From: Chryseobacterium binzhouense
GTDB lineage: Bacteria > Bacteroidota > Bacteroidia > Flavobacteriales > Weeksellaceae
Direction of reading: 5' to 3'
Assembly (NCBI RefSeq): GCF_007474545.1
Contig: NZ_VKOG01000001.1
Location: forward strand, 620,001 to 684,000
Length of the DNA: 64,000 nucleotides
This document shows, piece after piece, positions 15,555 to 25,300 of this stretch. Numbering within the stretch: the stretch's first letter is position 1; the number at the start of each line of letters is the position of its first letter. The position numbers were made by a program, and so were the translations under genes. The notes below the pieces were generated by a model. That model searched no databases, was not told where the DNA came from, and saw only the letters and a list, made by a program, of their open reading frames with translations.

Positions 15555-18467
15555 ATGAAGAAATTTTTTATATCTGTTTCTCTTTTTTGTACCATCATTG
15601 CAATGGCTCAAAAGTTTGAAACTCAAAAACAGATCGATCCACAAGGTTACAGCTACGAAACCGTAAAAAATGATCTTGCCGGAGTAAGAGTATATACTCT
15701 GAAAAATGGTCTTAAAGTGTATCTTGCTAAAAATGACGATGCACCAAGAATTCAAACCTATATTCCGGTAAGAACGGGATCTAACAACGATCCGTCAGAT
15801 AATACTGGTCTTGCTCATTATCTGGAGCATATGGTCTTTAAAGGAACTTCTCATTTGGGAACTTCAGACTGGGCAAAAGAAAAAGCTTTATTAGCGCAGA
15901 TTTCAGATCTTTATGAGCAGCACAAAGCTGAAAAGGATCCTGAGAAAAAGAAAGCTTTATACAAAAAAATAGATGAGGTTTCTCAGGAAGCTTCAAAGTA
16001 TGCCATTGCTAATGAGTATGATAAGGCTATCTCCTCTTTGGGAGCAACCGGAACCAACGCTCATACTTGGCTTGATGAAACAGTTTATAAAAACAATATT
16101 CCTTCTAACGAGCTTGAAAAATGGCTTAAAGTTGAAAAAGAACGTTTTTCTGAGTTGGTTTTAAGGCTGTTCCATACAGAATTAGAAGCTGTGTACGAAG
16201 AATTCAACAGAGCTCAGGATAATGACGGACGTCTGGTAAATTATGCATTAATGGATGCGCTTTTCCCTAAACATCCCAACGGTCAGCAAACGACAATCGG
16301 AACTTCCGAGCATCTGAAAAGTCCTTCTATGAAGGCGATTCACAAATATTTTTACACCTATTATGTGCCTAATAATATGGCTGTAGTTTTGGTGGGAGAT
16401 TTAGATTTCGACAAAACGATAAAATTAGTTGATCAATATTTTGGCACATTCAAATACAAAGAATTGCCGATGAAGAAAATGGTTTCTGAAGAGCCAATGA
16501 CTAAGATTGTAGAAAGAACTGTAAAAAGTCCGTCAACTCAAAGAATGACAATGGCTTGGAGAACAGATTCTTACGGAACTCAGCAGGCAAGACTGGCCAC
16601 AATGGTTGCGGAGATTTTAAGCAATAATGGTGATGCAGGTTTAATTGACCTTAATATCAATCAGAAACAAAAAACATTAGGAGCGGGAGCTTATGCGAGT
16701 CCTTTGAAAACTTACGGATCTTTCAGCTTATCGGTTACTCCAAAAGAAGGACAAAGTTTTGATGAGGCTAAGAAACTTCTTTTGGCACAGATTGACCTTG
16801 TGAAAAAAGGTGAATTTCCAGACTGGATGATGAAAGCTATTGTGAATGACATGAAAGTTCAGCGTATGAAATCCTGGGAAACTGCAGATGGATTGGCAAC
16901 AGAACTTTACGGAAACTATATCAATGAAAGAACCTGGGAACAGGAGCTGGATGAGATCAATCAGTACGAAAAGATTACAAAAGCTGATATTGTAAAATTT
17001 GCCAACGATTTCTTTAAAGATAACTATGTGGTTATTTACAAAGAAAAAGGAGTGAATGATAAGTTGGTTCGTGTAGAAAATCCGGGAATTACTCCGATCA
17101 AAATCAACAGAGAGGCACAGTCACCATTTTTGAAAGAGGTTTTAGGAATTAAGCCTGCTGAAATAAAGCCTCAGTTCGTTGACTATAAGTCTGCCATTGC
17201 AACCAGTCAGATCAAAGACAAGAAAGTAAGTTTTGTAAAGAATAAATACAATAAAGTAGCTCAGGTAAGCTATATTTTTCCTTTTGGAACTGACAATGAT
17301 AAGGAACTTTCTTTAGGAGTGAGTGTCCTGCAATATTTAGGAACGGACAGATACACACCGGAACAGTTAAAAGAAGAGTTTTACAAACTCGGAATCTCCA
17401 ATAGTTTCAGAACGTCAAATGACCAGATTTTCATCACATTAACGGGTCTTGAAGCAAATATGAAAAAAGGGGTTGAGCTTCTTAATCATTGGATGAACAA
17501 CGTAAAAGCAGATCAGGCTATTTATGATCAGACTGTAAAAACTATTCTTGAATCTCGTGAAGCTGCCAAAAAAGATAAAAACAGAATTATGGCTGCTCTT
17601 GCCAATTATGCTAAATATGGTAAAGAATCAAGAATGACTGATATTATTTCAAAGGAGCGTCTGAAAAGCATCAATGTTAATGAACTGATGTCTAAAATCA
17701 AGGCAATGAATAAATATCCTTATGAAATATTTTTATATGGAGACAGCCAGTCAGATTTAGAAAAATCGGTTAAGCCATTTATCAGCAATGCATCTTTACA
17801 GCCTTCAAAAGCAAAAGATTATCCTGAACCGGCAGCGCAGGGAAAAGTTTATTTTACCAATTACGACATGGTACAAATGGAAATGTCTAAAGTTGCCAAA
17901 GGCAGCGATGTAAACATTTCAGATTTTGGAAAAGTGAATGTTTTTAATGAATATTTTGGAAGAGGTTTGTCGTCTATTGTTTTTCAGGAAATCAGAGAGA
18001 GTAAATCACTGGCATATTCTGCTTACGTTTCTTTTGCAAATGCATCTGAAAAAGGGAAGTCTAACTATGTGACCAATTATATCGGAACTCAGGCAAATAA
18101 ATTACCTTTAGCAGTAAATGCAATGAATGATTTAATGGCAGATTTCCCTCAGATTCCGGCGCAGTTTGAGAACTCAAAAGGTTCAGCTTTGAAACAGATA
18201 GCATCAAACAGAATCAATAGAACAAATATCTTCTTTAATCAAATGGCTCTTAAAAAATTAGGAGTAGATTATGATATCAGAAAAGATATTTATGCTGAAA
18301 TCCAGACACTGACTTTACCTCAACTCACCAATTTCTACAACACAGAAATAAAGCCGTTGAAGTACAATACAGCTATCATCGGAAAGAGAGAAAATCTGAA
18401 TATGGAATCAATCAATAAAATGGGAGAATTTAAAGAAGTAACTTTAGAAGAAATCTTCGGATATTAA
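15555..18467 (+). CDS. M16 family zinc metallopeptidase (pitrilysin/insulinase), exported
   Basis: 970 residues with an N-terminal signal peptide (about 1-18, ending AMAQ). The inverted zinc motif HYLEH (His88, Glu91, His92) is followed at about Glu216 (EAVYEEF) by the third zinc ligand. Two M16 halves are present: the active N-terminal half to about residue 450 and an inactive C-terminal half with the Arg-Ser-Tyr region RESKSLAYSAY. Periplasmic M16 proteins degrade peptides. It lies on the plus strand between the two flexirubin blocks, with its own terminator, and has no evident link to them. Confidence 0.92.
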   Translation: MKKFFISVSLFCTIIAMAQKFETQKQIDPQGYSYETVKNDLAGVRVYTLKNGLKVYLAKNDDAPRIQTYIPVRTGSNNDPSDNTGLAHYLEHMVFKGTSHLGTSDWAKEKALLAQISDLYEQHKAEKDPEKKKALYKKIDEVSQEASKYAIANEYDKAISSLGATGTNAHTWLDETVYKNNIPSNELEKWLKVEKERFSELVLRLFHTELEAVYEEFNRAQDNDGRLVNYALMDALFPKHPNGQQTTIGTSEHLKSPSMKAIHKYFYTYYVPNNMAVVLVGDLDFDKTIKLVDQYFGTFKYKELPMKKMVSEEPMTKIVERTVKSPSTQRMTMAWRTDSYGTQQARLATMVAEILSNNGDAGLIDLNINQKQKTLGAGAYASPLKTYGSFSLSVTPKEGQSFDEAKKLLLAQIDLVKKGEFPDWMMKAIVNDMKVQRMKSWETADGLATELYGNYINERTWEQELDEINQYEKITKADIVKFANDFFKDNYVVIYKEKGVNDKLVRVENPGITPIKINREAQSPFLKEVLGIKPAEIKPQFVDYKSAIATSQIKDKKVSFVKNKYNKVAQVSYIFPFGTDNDKELSLGVSVLQYLGTDRYTPEQLKEEFYKLGISNSFRTSNDQIFITLTGLEANMKKGVELLNHWMNNVKADQAIYDQTVKTILESREAAKKDKNRIMAALANYAKYGKESRMTDIISKERLKSINVNELMSKIKAMNKYPYEIFLYGDSQSDLEKSVKPFISNASLQPSKAKDYPEPAAQGKVYFTNYDMVQMEMSKVAKGSDVNISDFGKVNVFNEYFGRGLSSIVFQEIRESKSLAYSAYVSFANASEKGKSNYVTNYIGTQANKLPLAVNAMNDLMADFPQIPAQFENSKGSALKQIASNRINRTNIFFNQMALKKLGVDYDIRKDIYAEIQTLTLPQLTNFYNTEIKPLKYNTAIIGKRENLNMESINKMGEFKEVTLEEIFGY

Positions 18468-18490
18468 TTTCATTAATATAAATTGTTTGA

Positions 18491-18518
18491 AGTGAGGCAG
18501 AAATGTCTCACTTTTTTT
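18491..18518 (+). terminator. Terminator after the M16 peptidase gene
   Basis: AGTGAG and CTCACT form a short stem around a 10-base loop, followed by a run of T. It lies 24 bases past the stop codon. The remaining 220 bases up to the next gene are AT-rich with no recognised element. Confidence 0.7.
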
Positions 18519-18737
18519 ATAATAATTATGAATGTGTTGAATAAATATATCAGAAAATATGGCTGATTAAAAAGATAATGAGAGCGTTTTATATTACTAA
18601 AAATTAACAATGTGGTATTTTTTTATATTATATGGTTGTGATAATGGAATATTGTTTAATTTTATTTAAAATTAAGAAGTATTTATGTGAATTTAAAACA
18701 TTGCTAATAGCTTAAACTCATCATTAAAAATTATATT

Positions 18738-19244
18738 ATGAAAAAACTAGTATTCTCAACACTATTTATTATGTTGTTTTCTCTAACAACTTTTAATGCA
18801 CAAAAGATTACCGACGGCTCCACTGTCGATGTGAATGGTATATCGGTAACATTTAATATTTTAAATAAAGAATCTATCAGTGTCGGAGGTAAAAATTTTG
18901 ACCGGTATAAAGTTTCAGCAACCGCTACCAATAACAGTGGAAAAAGTATTAACATGAGAATGGCAACCGCACCACAAATTGTAACCAATATTGCTTTAGT
19001 TGAGGTAAACTGCATCAATGCGACCGGAGCAAAATTAACCTCAAAAAAGATTGATTTAAAACCTAAAGCACATAACCTTAACGTAACTTATTGGGCATAT
19101 AACAAAGAGGGTAAGTATGTAAGTTCGGTAATTCCGGTAATTGCTGGTTATTATCTTGATCCCGGTGACACGGTAAGTGATAATGCAATCTTCATTGTTC
19201 CTCAAGGCGAAGCACCGGATGTTTCTGTAAGAAAGTTACAATAA
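18738..19244 (+). CDS. Hypothetical secreted protein
   Basis: 168 residues. A clear signal peptide ends at NAQ (residue 21). The mature part is rich in short beta-strand patterns and Asn/Ser/Thr, suggesting a beta-sandwich domain, with one conspicuous DPGDTVSDN loop. No family recognised. It lies alone between the M16 gene and the convergent flexirubin dehydratase gene, 42 bases from the latter's stop. Confidence 0.65.
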   Translation: MKKLVFSTLFIMLFSLTTFNAQKITDGSTVDVNGISVTFNILNKESISVGGKNFDRYKVSATATNNSGKSINMRMATAPQIVTNIALVEVNCINATGAKLTSKKIDLKPKAHNLNVTYWAYNKEGKYVSSVIPVIAGYYLDPGDTVSDNAIFIVPQGEAPDVSVRKLQ

Positions 19245-19286
19245 TAAATTGAGTTGTATTATGGTAGAAATTTTTGCAGATAATAT

Positions 19287-19727
19287 TTATACAATTTCCT
19301 GAATAAACAAACTCATTTCCGTACGAATTAATAATTTTTCATCTAAAAAGGTTTCACAGGAAATCTGACAGATATTTTCGTATTTTGAAATTAAAGAAGC
19401 TTTGGAAATAATTTTTTCACCAGCTTTTGGAAGTTCAAAAATTTCAATTTTTTTAATGTTGGTGATAAATCCGATAACTTTGGTTTGTGTGTTGGGGTTT
19501 TCAAAAAAGCTCTGTCCCAGAATGGAAGAAGAAGTCTGTGCCGAATGTTCAATCAGTCCCGCTTCTATAAATTTATTATGGTAAACGAAAATATTTTCCG
19601 GTTTAATCTCAAAAGAAGTAACCACTTTCTCCGGAGTAAGTTCAAGAATAAAATCTACCATCAGCATCGGCTCGCGATGCGGTAAAAAATGATGAATGTT
19701 GATCAGGTTTTCTTGTTGTAACTCCAT
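19287..19727 (-). CDS. FabZ-like 3-hydroxyacyl-ACP dehydratase (flexirubin cluster)
   Basis: 146-residue hotdog protein. The FabZ motif is kept as LPHREPMLMVD, with the catalytic His17, and the catalytic acid is Glu61 in AGLIEHSAQ. It would dehydrate 3-hydroxyacyl-ACP intermediates to build conjugated double bonds. It is the last gene of flexirubin block B, 98 bases from the second hotdog gene, with a hairpin between them. By analogy with ApeI/ApeP of aryl-polyene synthesis, the two may form a heterodimer. Confidence 0.85.
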   Translation of the reverse strand: MELQQENLINIHHFLPHREPMLMVDFILELTPEKVVTSFEIKPENIFVYHNKFIEAGLIEHSAQTSSSILGQSFFENPNTQTKVIGFITNIKKIEIFELPKAGEKIISKASLISKYENICQISCETFLDEKLLIRTEMSLFIQEIV

Positions 19728-19741
19728 ATTTGAATTTATTA

Positions 19742-19776
19742 AACCTAACGGATTTCTGAGCCCGTTAGGTTTTTTT
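19742..19776 (+). terminator. Hairpin between the two dehydratase-like genes
   Basis: AACCTAACGG and CCGTTAGGTT form a perfect 10-bp stem with a 10-base loop. The long T-run is on the plus strand, so it terminates best in the plus direction, although the genes around it are on the minus strand. On the minus strand it could be a weak attenuator. Confidence 0.6.
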
Positions 19777-19825
19777 ATATAAAAGTTGATTATTAAGTAT
19801 TAAATTATAATATTCCTCTTTTTGG

Positions 19826-20257
19826 CTACTTTACCACTGTTTTCATCTGCGATTTTACAATCATTTTACCGTTGATACTGGTTGTAATTTCTACCAGAGT
19901 TACACCCAGCATTTCGTTGAGAATATGAACTTCTGTTTTCAGAATGTCGCCCGTTTTGGGTAATGCTTCAGCCTCAAAAGATTTGATCGCACCAATATAT
20001 CCGGTTGGAGCTTCTTTTCCCAACAGATAAAACTGATATCCGGTGTGAAGTGCAACACTTTGAGCCTGATGCTCAATCAGTCCTGAAGCCTGAAAAATTC
20101 CGTTGCTTACAAAGATGTTGTCTTCATTAATTGTAAAGCCCGAAACCAGATGATTTTCAGAATACTCCGTAAGTTCACTCACCATTACAAAAGGAAATTT
20201 CTGCGGAATAAGGCTTTCCACAAAATTTTGATCGGATAAAGGTCGCTGATTTATCAT
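19826..20257 (-). CDS. Hotdog dehydratase-like protein lacking the catalytic His (flexirubin cluster)
   Basis: 143 residues from the Met at 20257 (MINQRPLS), whose ATG overlaps the DarB stop by one base (TAATG). A longer frame from 20314 would overlap DarB by 58 bases. The fold matches FabZ, but where FabZ has LPHRYPF this protein reads IPQKFPF, so the catalytic His is Gln. The Glu in SGLIEHQAQ is kept. It is probably the structural partner of the active dehydratase at 19287-19727. Pairing is inference. Confidence 0.78.
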   Translation of the reverse strand: MINQRPLSDQNFVESLIPQKFPFVMVSELTEYSENHLVSGFTINEDNIFVSNGIFQASGLIEHQAQSVALHTGYQFYLLGKEAPTGYIGAIKSFEAEALPKTGDILKTEVHILNEMLGVTLVEITTSINGKMIVKSQMKTVVK

Positions 20258-21396
20258 TAAACGACTGTTAGTAATGAGCAAGAATAGGCAAATCTTCCGC
20301 TTTCGGGAATACAAAGGAGTACTTTTTCACCCTTTTTGAGCTTACCTGAATTCATCAGCTGTTCCAGCGCAATAAAAATAGAACCGGCACCGATATTTCC
20401 TACTTCAGAAAGGTTGTAAAACCATTTTTCCCAAGGAAAATCAAGACCCACGTTGGCAAACTCTTCTTTCAGACCTTCTTTGAAATAGCCGGAAGAAATA
20501 TGAGCGAGTACATGATCAATAGAATCAGGATCAAGCTCGTGTTTATCAAAAGAAGCTCTCAGACTCTCTGCCCCTTTTACCAGAATGTACTGGTCTAAAA
20601 GTTTTGTATCTTGTTTTAGTGCAAAAATAGATTGGTTCAGCCATTCTTCTGCGGGATATTCTGCCCAGGATTTCAAACTTCCGTCTTCCTGCTTTTCACA
20701 GCCAGAATACATACAGGCTTCAATCTGATGAGCATACGAATAAAAATCAATCCATTCTACTCTTAAAGAAGTGCTGTTTTCTCTCGGTTTATTTTCAAGC
20801 AAAAAAGCGCCCGCACCATCAGAAAGCATCCATCTTAAAAACTCTCTTTTGAAAGCAACAATGGGTTTTTCTTCTAAAAGTTTAAGATTTTCAGCTTCAT
20901 GATTGAATTTGTCGGCAGTCATCCATGCAGAAAACCTTTCAGAACCTACACAGACAGCGTTGTTTTTTACTCCGGCTTTTACATTTAGAAAAGCATAGTT
21001 GAAGGCATTCATTCCGGAATTGCACAATCCTGTTGAAGTATTAATTTCTACTGATTTTCCGATATTCAGCTCGCCATGCACCATAGAGGCATGAGAAGGC
21101 TGGATCTGATCTGCAGAAGTGGTTCCGCAGGAAAGAAGTTCCATGTCCTCTTTTTTGAAATGTTCATCAAAGAGACCTTCCACAGCTTTTGCGGTAATCT
21201 GTGCGTTGGTATGTGTGGGCTTTCCGTTTTTATCTAAAGCGTAGTATCTCGTAGTGATCTTATTGTTTCTAAGAATTAAAGCACGAGCTTTAGAAGGTGT
21301 ATTATTGACCAGGCCAAGATAGCTTTCCATTTCATCATTAGAAATCGGCTCATTTGGCAAGTATGTAGATGCCTTGGTTATAAATACTTCGTTCAT
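20257..21396 (-). CDS. darB: Dialkylresorcinol ketosynthase DarB (KAS III-like)
   Basis: 379-residue KAS III-fold enzyme with a Cys-His-Asn triad: Cys125 in STGLCNSGMN, His299 in LAHISSG and Asn334 in EVGNIGAGS. In dialkylresorcinol synthesis, DarB condenses a beta-ketoacyl thioester with an enoyl thioester to give the cyclohexanedione precursor. The gene lies one base from darA, and this darA-darB pair is the diagnostic core of flexirubin and dialkylresorcinol clusters. Length is close to that of DarB homologues and above FabH (about 320). Confidence 0.9.
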   Translation of the reverse strand: MNEVFITKASTYLPNEPISNDEMESYLGLVNNTPSKARALILRNNKITTRYYALDKNGKPTHTNAQITAKAVEGLFDEHFKKEDMELLSCGTTSADQIQPSHASMVHGELNIGKSVEINTSTGLCNSGMNAFNYAFLNVKAGVKNNAVCVGSERFSAWMTADKFNHEAENLKLLEEKPIVAFKREFLRWMLSDGAGAFLLENKPRENSTSLRVEWIDFYSYAHQIEACMYSGCEKQEDGSLKSWAEYPAEEWLNQSIFALKQDTKLLDQYILVKGAESLRASFDKHELDPDSIDHVLAHISSGYFKEGLKEEFANVGLDFPWEKWFYNLSEVGNIGAGSIFIALEQLMNSGKLKKGEKVLLCIPESGRFAYSCSLLTVV

Positions 21397-21397
21397 T

Positions 21398-22315
21398 TTA
21401 TTGTTTTAATTTTATACCTTGTAAATATTCTCTTTGTTTTTGTCTCTTTCTCCACAACAGCGGAGCAAGAAGTATGTGAAATATAAGAACAATCGGAGAA
21501 ATAATCCAAATCGCCGCCATCAAATATACCTTAAAGAATTTGATCAGCAAAGGACGCTTTTCTTTTTTCTTGATAATAAGATGAGACCATACTGTGAAGA
21601 TTTTGTTGCCTACTTTTTCTACTCTTACCAGGAAAGGGCGTATTTCTACAGCTCCGTTTTGTACGAGTTCCGGCTGTAAGTTTTCAAAATTGTTTTCAAA
21701 ATGCTTTTCAATAATTCTTCCATACTTTACAGAACCCTGTATTTCTTCAACCGAAACTCCGGCTGCAGGAAGCATTCCCGATTTTTCTTTTTTTCCGGTG
21801 GTCATCCATCGCAGGATTGTCAGAACGCTGGTGTAATTATCGTGTCTGTCCACCAAAGCAATATTTCCTACCAGTTTTGCGCCTAGGTTTTTCAGGTAGA
21901 CTTTTAGTTTTTCCTGAGAAAGCATCCACATATTTCTGGTTCCGGAAATGGTTACCACGGGAACATCTTTCATAATGCTTTCGGCATAACCGCTTTTCAG
22001 AAAAGAAATTGTGGGAATGGAAGGAGTAAGATACCAAACCTGATACCCAAAAAGAATCAGATCAAATTTTGTATTGAGCACTTCTTGCGGAGGAGGAAGG
22101 ATTTCGCTTGGAATCTGCAGGTAAGACTCGGGAAATGTGTTGAAAAAAACATCACTTGGCCACGGAAAAGGAAAGTCTTCTTTAAGCTGAATAGAATAGT
22201 AAGTTACGTTGTATTCGTCTTTTTTTTCTTCAAAAGGACGGGCAATATTCTTTACAATATCTTCCAGCTGACCGGTTTGTGTATAATAGATGACAAGTAT
22301 GTTCTTTTGCATCAA
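21398..22315 (-). CDS. darA: Dialkylresorcinol biosynthesis protein DarA (flavodoxin-like aromatase)
   Basis: 305 residues. The N-terminal domain is flavodoxin-like, with the FMN phosphate-binding loop YYTQTGQL at residues 10-17. A hydrophobic helix pair near the C-terminus (about 262-290) suggests membrane association. DarA oxidises or aromatises the DarB product to the resorcinol ring. It lies between darB and the MMPL fusion gene, 36 bases from the latter. Family membership rests on the flavodoxin start, the length and the partner gene. Confidence 0.88.
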   Translation of the reverse strand: MMQKNILVIYYTQTGQLEDIVKNIARPFEEKKDEYNVTYYSIQLKEDFPFPWPSDVFFNTFPESYLQIPSEILPPPQEVLNTKFDLILFGYQVWYLTPSIPTISFLKSGYAESIMKDVPVVTISGTRNMWMLSQEKLKVYLKNLGAKLVGNIALVDRHDNYTSVLTILRWMTTGKKEKSGMLPAAGVSVEEIQGSVKYGRIIEKHFENNFENLQPELVQNGAVEIRPFLVRVEKVGNKIFTVWSHLIIKKKEKRPLLIKFFKVYLMAAIWIISPIVLIFHILLAPLLWRKRQKQREYLQGIKLKQ

Positions 22316-22351
22316 AATATTTTAATAATTACAAAAATAAGATTTTAAAAT

Positions 22352-25300
22352 TTATTTTTTCACGCGGAAAATGCTTACAAATTCAGAGCCATATTCTTTT
22401 GTGTAATTTAAATTTTCAAAATTTCTATTTTTAATGTTGAATAAAATAATGACAGGATAATTTTCTTTAATTTCATCAAAATAAAAAGCGGGATCTGAAA
22501 TTAAAAGAATGTCAGCTTTTTTGGTGATTTCAAATGGGTTTTTAATATAAAAAACTGATCTTTTCTGAACTAAGTAATTGTTTTCGGCAATATTTCTCTT
22601 CTCTTCATCACGAATCCATGAAAATATCTTTCTTTTTGCCTGCTGAAGTGAGAGAAGAATATCTTTCTGCCCAAAATCATCGGCAATATGAAAAACAACG
22701 GCATCTTTAGGAATTGTTTGATTCAGTTCAGAATAAACAGATTTATTTTGGTTAAAATCTTCTTTTATCGATTTTACCACCTCATTTTCCTTATATAAAA
22801 AGCTTAGAAATAATTTGTATCTAAAGTAGTTTTCATCTTCAAGCTCATGTCTGAGTGCAGCAAACTCTTTACGGAAATAGGCATTGATTTTCTTGGTTCT
22901 TTCAGAATAAGTTGTTCCGAATGATTCGTCCCGGAGCGGGATTCTTTCACCAATTTTTATTGTGATTTTTCCATTGTAAATAATAAAATCTCCCTTCGGC
23001 AGAACTTCTGAATTTCCATGGATGTATACGGGTAAAATATCAAGCTGCAGCTGTTCGGCAAGGTAAAATGCGCCTTTATGGAAACGTTTTACATCATTAT
23101 CATACGATCTTTCTGCTTCAGGAAAAACGATGAGAGAATACCCCTGATCTGCTTTTTCCCGCAGTTTTTCAAGTCCGTTCTCAATTCCCTGAGAAACAGG
23201 ATAGAAGCCTAAAGCTCTTACCATTTTTCCGAAAACTGGAGAATTGTACACCCAGTCATTCACTAAAAAAACAATTTTAGGCGTAACCAAAGCTACTGCT
23301 AAAGTATCCAGAAACGAAGTATGATTGGCAATAATCACAGCAGGTCTGCTAAAGTCTTCTTTTGGATTTCTGATGATTTTTTTCTTCACAAAAAAATTGG
23401 TGTACAAAACAGATCCCAAAAATTTTGCAACGAGCAATTTAATGATATATAAAGATTTTCCTTTGGCGTTTTTGGCAAAAAAACTTCCGAAAACCGAAAT
23501 GATAAAACCGAATAAGCCGTAATATAAAAACGATGCAACAGAATGTAAAAAAAGTCTCAGTGTAATAGGTGAGAGTCCTTTTTTTGTGCGGTTAATAATT
23601 AAAAATCTAAACCAGAAAGGATATAAAGTTGAGGTGATAACAATTACGGAAAACATCCCTATTAAGGCAACCAAAGCCAGAGAATGCAAAGCTGGATGCT
23701 TCGCAAAAATCAATGATCCGATGGATAGAACCGTGGTGAAAACTGCCAGAATAATTGAAATTCTGTATGTAGGAAGTTCGTTTTTTCCTGTTGTATGCTC
23801 TTTCTGCATTGCTTTTGTAAGAAAAATGCTGAAATCGTCTCCCACACCAAAAACCAGCGTGCAGACTACCGTGCTGAAAATATTGAGTTCCAGTCCTAAA
23901 AAATAAAGAAGCCCTGCAGTTACAATTCCTGTTAAAACAATAGGAAACATTGTAAGAAGTGAAAGTTCAAAGTTTCGGAAGAACAGGATAATGGTAAGAA
24001 TAATGGCAAGAAGAGAATAGTTGATCAGCGTATTAAAATCGTCTTTCAGTAAACCCAGAAAATTCTCGTTCATCTGCTGTCGGTCGATTGCTAAAGCCTT
24101 CTGATTGTTTTCAACATCCTTTATGAAAGCATCTCTGTTATTTTCATCTACTTTCACAACATTTGAAATGGTGTAAAAACCATGTTCAATACTGAGAAAT
24201 TCTTTCATCTGAATTGCTTTAACTGAGGAATAATCTTTAAGGTTTAAAAGAGCGTAATTTTTGTTCAGATTTTCATCAAACCGACTGAATGCTGATGAAT
24301 TAAAGCCAAACTTATCTCCGTTTTTAACCAGTTGATGAATGGTTTCTGTTTTGCGGTCTGAATTCCAGAAACGGTTCCACTGTTCTAATTTTTCACGTTG
24401 TTTTTTTTCAGATAAAACAATGTTTCCGATGGAATTATAGCTGAGGATTTTACCGTCTTTTTTTTCTTTTTCTAAAAGCTGTGATAGCTGAGAGTTTTTT
24501 TCTAATGCTTCCTGTTCAGAATTGCCGTAAGAGATGGCGTAAACAGATTTGGAAGTTATATCTGAAAGTTTCTGAATTTTAGCTTCGCTTATTTTTAATT
24601 CTTCAGGAATATAATTTAAATCTCCAATGTTTTTATTAAAGCCAACATATCTGAAACCAAAAAGACAGGCAATAATAATTAGTGTGCAGATGATAACAAG
24701 CGGGTTGTTTTTTTCATACGGATAATTTCCGATAGCATCAATAAAATTTGTTTTAGAATTTTGGCTTTCAGATTTGGGATGATACAGCTGCGGAACAATG
24801 ATAAGCGCAGCAACAGAAGATATAAAAACCGTCATAGCAGCGAAAAGCCCGAGGTCTTTGAGTGCTTCCGATTTTACAAAAACAAGACATAAAAAAGAAA
24901 CCGCTGTTGTAACACTGCTTAAAATAACAGGCTGCGTAATTTCTTTATAAAGTTCCTCAATATTGTTATTGTGTTTGTAATGTGTAAGAATGTGCAGCGC
25001 ATAATCAATCGTAATTCCGATGAGAATAGCGCCAATTCCCAGCGAAATGGCAGAAACTTTATCTTTTATAAAATAAAGAATCATCAGAGATATAAAAACT
25101 GAGACAATCGTGGGTAAAAATACAATCAGCGGAGTGAAAAAGTTTCTGAAATAATACATCAGCAAAATCAGGAGAACCGTCATCGAAATAATGACCGTAT
25201 TCTGAATATCTTTCTTAATTTGCTCTGCATTGGCAACCGCTATTACGGGCGAACCGAAATAACTGATTTCTGTTTTTCCTTTGAATGTATGATTGAGGCT

